Assembly: GCA_001724265.1 (NCBI GenBank)
Contig: MEDY01000326.1
Coordinates: 1-34,137 of the forward strand
Source: Rhizaria sp. SCN 62-66
Lineage: Eukaryota; Rhizaria, unplaced
Length of the DNA: 34,137 nt
Reading direction: 5' to 3'
Below are positions 1-8,200 of the stretch, piece after piece (the stretch's first letter is position 1; each line of letters opens with the position of its first letter). The position numbers were made by a program, and so were the translations under genes. The notes below the pieces were generated by a model. It did not search any database. It had not been told where the DNA came from and saw nothing but the letters and a program-made list of their open reading frames with translations.

Positions 1-98
1 TCAAGCGCCAGCCCGCCCAGCCCCAGGTCGCCCGCTTCATCGCCCCCTCCGTGCCCGTCACCACCCTCACCCCCAAGCCCTTCGTCTGGCTCGCCTAA
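1..98 (+). CDS. C-terminal end of an unrecognised protein (partial)
   Basis: An open frame enters from the left edge (first full codon at base 3) and stops at TAA 96-98, giving 31 residues that end in PFVWLA. Nearly every codon ends in C or G (GCC, CCC, GTC, CTC, AAG), the same extreme bias seen in the eL13 fragment at the right edge. This suggests the tail of a highly expressed gene. The tail is rich in Pro, Val and Gln and contains no motif I can name. An AATAAA at 349-354 is a plausible polyadenylation signal. That it is coding rests on codon bias and on the abrupt change to AT-rich DNA right after the stop. Confidence 0.6.
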   Translation, partial: KRQPAQPQVARFIAPSVPVTTLTPKPFVWLA

Positions 99-482
99 GC
101 AACTCGCCGATTATTACATCCTGAATAACGACGATGTTGACGATGGTGATGATGATGATGACGACTATGAAGAGTTAACTCTCTTTTCTCTACTTAATAT
201 GCAACTATATACAGCTCCGTTGTACTTTTAAACACAAACCTACATTCAATCTATCTACCAACAATGTTGCTTCGTACGTACTTTGAAAAGGATGCAATTC
301 TTTCGAATTATCTTCGTGTTAAATGTTAGAATTGTATCATAAATCTGAAATAAATATGTTTAAGTGACCTATATAACGCAATATCGTGCTTTATGGGCAT
401 TCTGCTTCATGTTTGTGTTCTAAAAGTGTCATGTGTGGACATGATTAAAGCATCACAGCAGTCCATTTGACATTTGCAGCAT
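99..482. other. Convergent intergenic spacer / 3' UTRs
   Basis: AT-rich DNA between the stop of the left-edge plus-strand gene and the stop of the minus-strand chorismate-lyase-like gene. It holds GAT/GAC-type simple sequence near 130-170. I see no ORF with coding character and no RNA gene. Confidence 0.6.
349..354 (+). promoter_or_regulatory. Candidate polyadenylation signal AATAAA
   Basis: Canonical AATAAA about 250 bp downstream of the stop at 96-98, in AT-rich DNA and on the strand of the left-edge gene. The distance is long for a compact genome, so use is uncertain. Confidence 0.4.
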
Positions 483-1562
483 TCACATTTGCGGCAAAAC
501 CTCGACCACGGTCGCCAGCAACGCGCCCGGGATCATCTCGCTCACAGTCAAGATGTCTCCCTTGACGGCAGTGCTGCTGATGGTCGCAGGCGGCGCATCC
601 GTCCTCACAGTCCCCTCAGCTCTAACGCCAGCGCTTGTGCCGCTGCTCACGCTCGTGGCGCGAGTGCTAGTGATAGTCATAGTGTGGGTGTCCGTGCTAG
701 TGCTGTTGGCGTCAGTGCTAGTGCTGTTGGTGTCCGTGTGAGCGGGAGCGTGCGGGCCACAGAGAATGCGATTACACCTGCCGTAGAACGTCACTGTCTC
801 GCAGGTACTGTTGCGTCCGCAATCACCAGTCTGCTCACAGTCAGGAGGCGTAGAGCTGCTTGGATAAAGCGCACGCGCAGTGGCGGAGTCGTGCGGAACC
901 GTGAGCGCGAAAAATGGCCCTACACGCATTGTCTGCGGCACCTTGTTCCGCAGCAGCAGCGCGCCGAATGGCTCGAGACCGGCCGCCAGCGCGGGCCGCA
1001 GCGGCGCGGGGAACGAAAGCAGGGGCACGCGGATCGCGGCCAGCTCCACGGGGGCGCCGGGCGGAAACTGGGACGGAGATGGTGCGCTGTCTGACGCAGT
1101 CGCAGTTGCTGCAGTTGCTGCAGCTGTTGATTCTGAGTCTGCTGCAGTTGCTTTGGGAAGATTGAGCGTGATGACGCGGTAGAGCTCAACAGGAACGCGC
1201 TCTGGAGCCGCATCAGCAACCACCGCTGTCTGGCTGCTGTCATTAGCGCTGCCACATGTGTTGCCGCTTTCGGCGTCGTCATCTTTGTAAGTGAGTTGCT
1301 TTGACAGCACAGTGAGTGCGAGCGCGGCGCGGCCGTGGTGCGAAGCGAGCGTGGGCGTCATATTGCGCTCGTGCGCCAACAGGGAGCGCGCGGGCTCGGG
1401 CAATGCATCCGCGGACAGCAGTCGCAGCGACACTGAAGGCGCCAAAGAGAGCACGTCGCCCGCCGGTGAGAAGCACGGTGGCGGTGACGAAGGAGGGGGC
1501 GGGAAGACGGTGCAGAGATACCGCACGAAGGGCTCCAGCGCGGTCATCGCATCAGAGTCCAT
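483..1562 (-). CDS. Chorismate lyase-like protein (DUF98 / ChorLyase_2 type)
   Basis: Predicted 359 residues. The start is the ATG at 1562 (context GAAAATGG); the frame stays open upstream only to a GTG, which a eukaryotic gene would not normally use. Family hallmarks occur in order: LLAHERNMTPTL (61-72); a strand around YRVITLNL (128-135); PVELAAIRVPLLSFP (171-185); a PFGALLLRNKV segment (198-208); YGRCNRIL (260-267), matching the family's YGRRNRL-like strand; and SEMIPGALL (341-349), the C-terminal Glu motif. Enzymes of this type remove pyruvate from chorismate to give 4-hydroxybenzoate, the first committed ubiquinone precursor. Two low-complexity insertions (about 95-165 and 275-325, Ser/Thr/Ala-rich) make it longer than bacterial members, which are roughly 165-200 residues. 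It lies head-to-head with DAHP synthase. No clear mitochondrial presequence is seen. Activity is inferred, and similarity is seen only as motifs. Confidence 0.75.
   Translation of the reverse strand: MDSDAMTALEPFVRYLCTVFPPPPSSPPPCFSPAGDVLSLAPSVSLRLLSADALPEPARSLLAHERNMTPTLASHHGRAALALTVLSKQLTYKDDDAESGNTCGSANDSSQTAVVADAAPERVPVELYRVITLNLPKATAADSESTAAATAATATASDSAPSPSQFPPGAPVELAAIRVPLLSFPAPLRPALAAGLEPFGALLLRNKVPQTMRVGPFFALTVPHDSATARALYPSSSTPPDCEQTGDCGRNSTCETVTFYGRCNRILCGPHAPAHTDTNSTSTDANSTSTDTHTMTITSTRATSVSSGTSAGVRAEGTVRTDAPPATISSTAVKGDILTVSEMIPGALLATVVEVLPQM
690..740. repeat. 21-bp tandem repeat, about 2.4 copies, inside the chorismate-lyase-like gene
   Basis: Units at 690-710 and 711-731 differ at two or three positions, and a partial third unit runs to 740. 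On the coding strand they encode seven-residue units DTNSTST / DANSTST / DT, in the low-complexity loop between the YGRCNRIL strand and the terminal Glu motif. The length is a multiple of three, so copy number can vary without frameshift. Confidence 0.8.
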
Positions 1563-2171
1563 TTTCAGAGAATGTATATGCGCACTCAAGGTATATGATT
1601 TCAGCGCTAATATCACAGTATAAGTCGGTTATGCCGAGATCAGGTGTGCAATCGAAGTTGCAAGTGAACCACCACAAATCCACCGGCGTCCAGTCGGACC
1701 TTTGCCGGTCTTCCGTATTTTCCCGTGTATGCGTCGATTCTATCGTCAAGATGCATGCTTGCTTGGTATATAATATAATAGCTTATTTGTGGCATATATC
1801 TTCATTTAATTTTTTTGCCGCATGTATATCGGCTCTTATTGCGTTCTTTTCGTTCTGGACGACGCTCCGGCCTCTCATCATTCTTGCATCGTCACGCAAT
1901 CAGCATCGTTCTAGCACGATGTAGATTTCCATGTCGCTATTTACTGACTGTTTCTTATATAGTCACTGCTTCAATTTACAATTTGTTTATGATTCCTCGC
2001 AAAACCCTCATATAATCCTATATCTTGTCGCCGAAATCTCTCCCCCACAGCCTTTCGCACTCTCAGAACTTGCGCTGACGCCACTCTTCACGGCTGTCTC
2101 TAGCTCTTTCCAGCCCTTGTCGGCTCTTTTGCCTTCCGTCTCTGCGCTTGCTTGAGTCTTTCTAGCGCACG
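1563..2171. promoter_or_regulatory. Divergent promoter region shared by chorismate-lyase-like and DAHP synthase genes
   Basis: This 609-bp AT-rich region separates two outward-facing start codons. A strong TATA-like run, TATATAATATAATA, sits at 1767-1780. A pyrimidine-rich tract (about 2035-2170) precedes the DAHP synthase ATG, as often seen at transcription starts or leaders. An ATG at 1931 opens a 74-codon frame ending at 2155, just before the real start. It would be an upstream ORF if transcription begins that far out. Actual start sites cannot be read from sequence. Confidence 0.6.
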
Positions 2172-4766
2172 ATGGCGGACGTCGGCCCTACTGCGCCCGC
2201 TGTTGTGTCCTCGCACAGCACATGCAGAGCCGTCGCTGCCTCGGTTGTGTCGAACTCCGTCTCTGCTGCCACCGGCGCTCCTGCGGCGACCGCAATCGCG
2301 AGTGCTTGTTGCGCTGCTAACCGCGAAGATGCCTGCATCGTTGAGTCACTCTCGCTTGTCACAATTGCCTGCCCTTCTCCTGTCCCTGCTTCCACAGCGG
2401 CAAATGCAGCAGTGGCAGCTGTTGCAGGCGCAGTAGCCGCCGATTCCGTCTCTGACTCCACCTCGACCCCGCCCTTGACTGAGGCTGAGCCAGAGACCGC
2501 GCCACCAGCAGCAGTGGCGGCGACGTCAGTTGCAGCGATGTCCGCGACCGCGTTCACGACTGCGTCGGGCCTGGTGCTCACCCGCTACGATTCCACGCTG
2601 CTCTCCCCGTCGACCTCGATCACGTCACCGGCTTCGATCGCGTCACTCGCGCCGTCCGCGGCTTCGGCAGTCACGGCGACCGCGGCCAAGAGCGCGACGA
2701 CGACTGCGACGGCCAATGCCTCCTCGACTACGACTGCGAGCGCGAGCGCGAGCGCGAATGTGCATGAGGCTGGCGCGGCGGTGGCGACGCAGCCCCCGTC
2801 GTCGCCGCAGCCGTCCCCGGTGTGCCCCGCGTCCCCGCGCGACCACTTGGGCCCGCTTCCTCTGGCGCCGCCGCAGGCGCACGCCGCGCCCTGGTCGCCG
2901 CGCTCGTACCTGGCTTATCCCGGCGCTCAGCAGCCCGGGTACACGCCGCACGCGCGCTACCCCGCCGCCCCTTGCACCGCGCGCCGACACTGGTGGAACA
3001 CTGCGACGGCGGTCTGCTCCAGCGCCCACGGTCTTGCCGGCGGCGCTGCGGCCCAGTCCGCAACGAACTGTGTCGACGACTGTGAGTGCGAGTGCACGGA
3101 CGATGACAACGATGCCAGCGCTGATGACAGCAGCTGCAGCAGCAGCAGCAGCAGCAGTACCAGTGGAGCGAAGCCTGCGTACGTGTCGTATACGGACGCG
3201 CTCGCGACCGTGGCGCAGCTGGGCCCGCTGACGACGCCGGCCTGTGTGGCCGCGCTGCGCAGCAAGACCGCCGCCATCGCACTCGCTTCATGTCCTGCAG
3301 TCAGCAGCAGCAGTGGCAGTCAAAACGATAGCAATCCAAGTCCTGCTGCGACTGGACGCCGCCCGTTCCTGCTACAGGCGGGCGACTGCGCCGAGCGCTT
3401 TGTGGACGCCGCCGCGGACCCCGTGCGCCGCAAGCTGCGTCTGCTGCGCCAAATGGCGCTCATTCTGTCTCTCCGCGGCGGCGCCGATGTCACCACGCTG
3501 GGCCGTATTGCCGGCCAGTACGCGAAGCCGCGCTCCAACGCGTGGGAAACGGTCACCGCGCCGCAGGACTCCGCGGGCAGCGAGCAGCAGCAGTCGGGCG
3601 ATGCGAGCGCGGCGCTGCCCCGGCCCGTGCGCGTACCAGTGTTCCGCGGCGACAGCGTCAACGGCGTCGCGCCCACGGCCGAGGCGCGGAGGCACGACCC
3701 GCGGCGGCTGGTCCAGGCGCACGAGTGCGCGATGGAGACTGTGCGCCTGCTGAACTCGGTCGACATGCGCAGCAACAACACTAATGGCGGTGATCAAGCT
3801 GAGAGTGAGCGAATGGGCAATCTGCGCGAGTTGCTGCAGCTGTGCTGTCTCGGTCGCGGCTGTGACGTCTGTGGCTTCCCCGCCAGCGAGCCTGCTAACG
3901 CCAGTAGCAGCGCTAGTACGGCTGAAAACGGCGACGCTGCCGTGTGTGGCGGTAACGCTAGTGCAGCGTACACGGCTCTTTTACGCTCGCAGACTCAGCT
4001 CGATTGCCCCAGCACGGATGAGCCTGTTGTGTACACTTCACACGAGGGCCTTGTGCTTGGCTACGAAGTCGCGTGCATCAACAATGTCAACACTAGCTTT
4101 ATTGTTGAGAGCAGCGTTAGTGCAGACAGCAGCGTCCTCGCCCGCACCGGCGCCGTGTGTCTCTCGGCCGACTTCATCTGGATCGGCGAGCGCACGCGCG
4201 CGCTGGGCGAGGCGCACATCGAGCTCTTCCGCGGCGTCGGCAACGCTCTGGGCATTAAGGTCGGCCCCTCGGCGCGCCCGCAGGAGCTCGTTGCCGCGCT
4301 CGCCGCGCTGGACCCGGCGCGTGAGCCCGGCCGCGTGTCGGTCATCACGCGCCTCGGCGCCGCTCGCGTGTCTGCGTCGCTGCCCGCGCTCGTGACCGCC
4401 GTCGCCGCGGCCGGGCACAGCGTCGTGTGGGTGTGCGACCCCATGCACGGCAACACGGTGGCCACGCCCGCGGGCGTCAAGACGCGGCCCTTCGCGGCTG
4501 TCACGGCTGAGCTCGAGGAGACCGCTGCCACTCTGGCCGCGTGCGGGGCCGCGCTGGGCGGCGTGCACCTTGAGGTCACCGGCGACGACGTCACAGAGTG
4601 CCTCGGCGGGCCGCGCGCGGTGGGCGTCGACGACCTGGGCCGGTGCTACACGTCGCTGTGCGACCCGCGCCTCAACTATGAGCAAGCGCTCGCTGTGGCG
4701 TTCGTTGTCGCGGATATTCTCCTGAAGTACCCCCTGCCGCAAAGCACGTGCGCAAGCGATGCTTGA
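2172..4766 (+). CDS. Class II (plant/mycobacterial-type) 3-deoxy-D-arabino-heptulosonate-7-phosphate synthase
   Basis: Predicted 864 residues. It condenses phosphoenolpyruvate with erythrose 4-phosphate, the first step of the shikimate pathway. The catalytic core begins near residue 335: LLQAGDCAE (metal Cys406), GRIAGQYAKPRS (444-455), FRGDSVNG (491-498), TSHE (622-625), WIGERTR (670-676), KVGP (696-699), WVCDPMHGNT (His759), HLEVTGDDVTECLGG (Glu801) and DPRLN (Asp831). Spacings His-Glu (42) and Glu-Asp (30) equal those of the mycobacterial enzyme's metal ligands as I know them, so the active site looks intact. The first ~330 residues are Ala/Ser/Thr low-complexity sequence with a Ser run. 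No plastid or mitochondrial signal is evident. The usual QWNLDF-like segment is replaced by a Cys-rich insert (see findings). Start chosen as the first ATG (ATGG context); a downstream start is possible. Confidence 0.93.
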   Translation: MADVGPTAPAVVSSHSTCRAVAASVVSNSVSAATGAPAATAIASACCAANREDACIVESLSLVTIACPSPVPASTAANAAVAAVAGAVAADSVSDSTSTPPLTEAEPETAPPAAVAATSVAAMSATAFTTASGLVLTRYDSTLLSPSTSITSPASIASLAPSAASAVTATAAKSATTTATANASSTTTASASASANVHEAGAAVATQPPSSPQPSPVCPASPRDHLGPLPLAPPQAHAAPWSPRSYLAYPGAQQPGYTPHARYPAAPCTARRHWWNTATAVCSSAHGLAGGAAAQSATNCVDDCECECTDDDNDASADDSSCSSSSSSSTSGAKPAYVSYTDALATVAQLGPLTTPACVAALRSKTAAIALASCPAVSSSSGSQNDSNPSPAATGRRPFLLQAGDCAERFVDAAADPVRRKLRLLRQMALILSLRGGADVTTLGRIAGQYAKPRSNAWETVTAPQDSAGSEQQQSGDASAALPRPVRVPVFRGDSVNGVAPTAEARRHDPRRLVQAHECAMETVRLLNSVDMRSNNTNGGDQAESERMGNLRELLQLCCLGRGCDVCGFPASEPANASSSASTAENGDAAVCGGNASAAYTALLRSQTQLDCPSTDEPVVYTSHEGLVLGYEVACINNVNTSFIVESSVSADSSVLARTGAVCLSADFIWIGERTRALGEAHIELFRGVGNALGIKVGPSARPQELVAALAALDPAREPGRVSVITRLGAARVSASLPALVTAVAAAGHSVVWVCDPMHGNTVATPAGVKTRPFAAVTAELEETAATLAACGAALGGVHLEVTGDDVTECLGGPRAVGVDDLGRCYTSLCDPRLNYEQALAVAFVVADILLKYPLPQSTCASDA
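3136..3158. repeat. (AGC)n trinucleotide run encoding poly-Ser in DAHP synthase
   Basis: An AGC/GCA run of about seven units, extended by interrupted Ser codons on both sides. It encodes the Ser tract just before the catalytic core, at the boundary of the low-complexity N-terminal extension. Confidence 0.85.
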
Positions 4767-5226
4767 ATGAATGAGCATGACTGCGATTGAATTCGTGGCA
4801 CTTGTTCTTGCTATCATATTTTATTCTGTGTGATCGCTACTTTTGGTAGCGCTAAATTATTATCGTGATGCTACGCGCTGTAATGTGTTGTGCCACGCTG
4901 CACTGATTTGCAGTTTGCATTTTTGGCGTTGACATTTCAGGAGGTAGCCAATCTAATTTTTTATTTATTGCAATGCGGAAGTGATTTGCAAATACACTAA
5001 GCACTTTGTTTAACCAATCTGATCAAGGTTATAGGCCTGACGCTCCGCGGATTAAAGTCTTGAGTGAAATGGAAGTTGTATTGAGATATTGCTCTTGTCG
5101 TTGCAATGTTACGAGTAGACTAGATTAAACCGGTGTAAAACATGTTCTAATGTACAATATGAAGTTAAATTATCTAAGTTACGCGTATTTATGTAAAAAA
5201 TACGCTTGTTAAAATTGGTCACACGA
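4767..5226. other. Convergent intergenic spacer / 3' UTRs
   Basis: AT-rich spacer between the stops of DAHP synthase (plus) and the giant demethylase gene (minus). The only polyadenylation-like hexamer I see on the plus strand is ATTAAA at 5051-5056. No canonical AATAAA is visible close to either stop. No coding or RNA feature is seen. Confidence 0.6.
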
Positions 5227-8200
5227 TTAGATCGTCGCACCAGTGTCGGGATCGACACCATCAACGATCTCCTTGAGTTCCTTCCACAGGATGCGGCAGC
5301 TCTCAGAGAACCCGTTAAGGTGCGCGGCAAGGTCCAGCGTTGCCACACCTTCTTGCTCGGGGAACTGCTGCATGGGCCCAAGTTGCAGCTGCGCCAGCGC
5401 AGCCTCGGCGGCCTCCGCGCCCAGCATCGGAGGCTGCGGCACGGGGAACTCGTAACCGGGCACAATCTGCGGCGCGCGCTGGAAACACCCGCTGTTGATG
5501 GCGAGGTGCGTCAGCGAAAAGCGCAGCGCCACGTACAGGTACGCGCGCAGCACGCGTAGCGTGCGCTCGGCCAGAGACATCGAGTCCGTCGCGGCCTCGC
5601 CGGCCGCCGAGCCCGCGCGCAGTGTCACGGGCAGCAGGAACAGGTGCGCCGACAGCTCCGTTAGGTCGCTGAGCGTCGGCAGCGCGGCCAGTACTTGCAG
5701 CCGGCCGTGCGCGGCGCTCAGAACGGCAAGCATGTCGAGCCCGCCAGCTGTCGCCGCGTCCGTTTCAGATGACTCAGCCTGGGCCGCCGCAGTCGCAGTC
5801 GCGCGTCGCTGTGTCTCCTCGTCGCTCTCGTCGCCGTCGTCAAAGTAATCGTCGCCATTGACAGAGGCGTTCTCAGCGGAGGAGTTTTCGCCGTCTTCAA
5901 AGTCGCTGTCACCGCTGTCGTCGCTGTCAGAGAACAACAGCGCGGGGTCCTCGTCCTCCGCGTTGAACGGCAGCGTTATCTCTTCGCGCAGCGACAGGCT
6001 CACGCGCGAGTACAGCGGCGCCGCAATGGTGCGCCGCAGCGCCGCGCCGCGCATGCCGCGCACGCGCGCGTGCAGCCGCGTGCCCGTGGTGATAGTGTCA
6101 ACCGTCACCATGGCGGGCGCGTGCCGCTGCAGGGACGCGAACCCGCTGTGCACGCGCTGCACCATCTCCGCGTGCAGCGCTGTTGCCGCAGCCAGCTCCG
6201 CCTTCGGCACCAGCTCGCCAGCGCTGCTGTCTCCCTTCTCCGCAGCCGCGGCGCGCTTAGCGGCGCGTTGGGCGGCCTTGCGCTGGCGGCGCGTGCCGCG
6301 TGCGCAGCGGCGCGCGGCATGGTCGTCGGCGCGCTTGGTTAACTGCGCCGCGAGCGCGGGCAGGTCGACCGTGGGCAGAGCGGCGCCCAGCGTCACGGCC
6401 GTGCAAACTGCGCGCAAGGCGTCGGTGAAGGCGCGCGCAGTGGTCATCGCGCTCACAACGGTGCCTCCGGGCGCGCGCGCGTTGTTGACGGCCAGCGAGA
6501 GGCGCGCCCACTGTGCGCTGTCGAGCGCTGCCAGCGGCGGCGTGGGCGTCAACGCCCACGGGGACTGCAGCACGCGCAGCATCGGCGGCGCCGCGTGGCC
6601 CGCGGCCGCCAGCGCGTCGCAGCGCGCCTCGAGCGCCGGGCTCGCAAAGCCACCGCCCGCACTGAGCAGACGCGACAGCTGCGCACCGGCACTCTCATTG
6701 CGGCGCTTCTGCCTCTGCTCAGCGGTCGCGTGCTCCTCGGGGTGCAGGCGCGCTAGTTGCTGCTGCGAGAGCACGCCGCCGGCCAGCGCGGGGTGCGGCA
6801 GCCCGGCCTCGCCGGCCGTTGCATCGCGCAGCAGCCGCTCGTAGCCCGCAAAGGCGTACGGTGCGGGCGCCACGCCCAGCGGCGTGCCCTGCGGCGCGTT
6901 AATTGCGTCGGCGTCGCGCGCGCTCGCGTGCACGCACTGACCGGCCGCGGCGGGCCACAGCAGCACCTGCGCCGCTAGCGGCGACGAAATCGACACGGCG
7001 GCCGCGGGACTGCTGTCGGGCGCGAACCCGGCGGCAGCGGCGTCGGCGGCCGCTACGGACTGCGCGTACGACGGCGCGGCCCACCACACGCACTGCGCAA
7101 AGGCGCGCGCGTTGTGGCACGCCGCCAAGGCCGACGCCTCCGTCGCGTCTTCGCCCGCAGAAGCAGGCGGGAGCGCGACGGGAACGTGGATCAGCGGGTG
7201 TTGCTGCGCGGCCGCGACTGTGAGCGCGATGTCGCCCAGTGTGGGCAGCAGCCCCTGCGCATCGAGCGGCGCGACAACGCCGCGCGCACCCGCGTTGCGG
7301 CGCACCGCCGCGGGCGTCTCGCGCAGCAGCGCGTGCGCGTTGAGCGGCGAGAGACATGGCCCGTGCAGCGAGGCGTGCGCGAAGCACGCGTCAAAGAACT
7401 GCTGCGTGGCGTCGTTGGCGAACTGCAGGTGTCCGAGCGTGGACAACATGAGCATCGTGGCCACAACGGGCCCCGCAGACTGCACGCCCGAAGCCAGCAC
7501 CGGCGCGATGCCGGGCTCGCGCACGCCGCGGATGGCGCGCGACACGACGTCGATGGCCGACGACGCAGTCTGCGCCGCCGCGTCCACCAGCTCAAGCGCC
7601 TGTGCGACGCTGGACTCAGGGTTGAGCAGCGTCGCGCGCGCGTGCGTGGCCGCGCTGGCTTCGAGCGACGCCAGTCCAGCCAGCGGCACCGATAGCGACC
7701 GCGACAGCGAGCGCAGCTGCGCCAGCGCCGACAGGAATGGCGACGGTGTGGCAGCCGGCACCGCACCCGCAGCGCGCCTGCGAGCCTCGTTGGTGATTGC
7801 GGCCGCGGTGCCCGGCGCGGGCGTGGACTGCTGCAGCGGCACAGGGTGTTGCGGCATCGCGGCCGCGTCGGCGCAGACGCCGCGCGCGCCCAGCACTGGC
7901 TCAAAAAGCCGCGCTGACGCCACGAGCATCTGCACGGGCGCCAGCGGCATCTCGCCGTCCCACTCGTGCTCGAGCCGCGCCGCCACCGCATCGGTGCGAC
8001 CAATCGCAGGAGAAGTCGCACCTGCAGCAGTATAAGTATCAGTCGGAGGCGGGGGGGCGAGGCGTGAGGAGAGCTCGGCAGCCGCAGCGGCGCGCGCGGC
8101 AACGCGGTGTGCGTCGCCCGCGCGGCCCGCCGCGGTGTGCGTGGCGGCGTCGCGCAGCGCAAGCACGGCGTCGGCGACCGTGCCGCCCGCGCGCATCGCG

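Noticed and set aside
1563-1616. Upstream extension of the chorismate-lyase-like frame to a GTG at 1616
   Set aside because: Eukaryotic translation normally starts at ATG; the ATG at 1562 has a good context and the upstream residues are not family-like.
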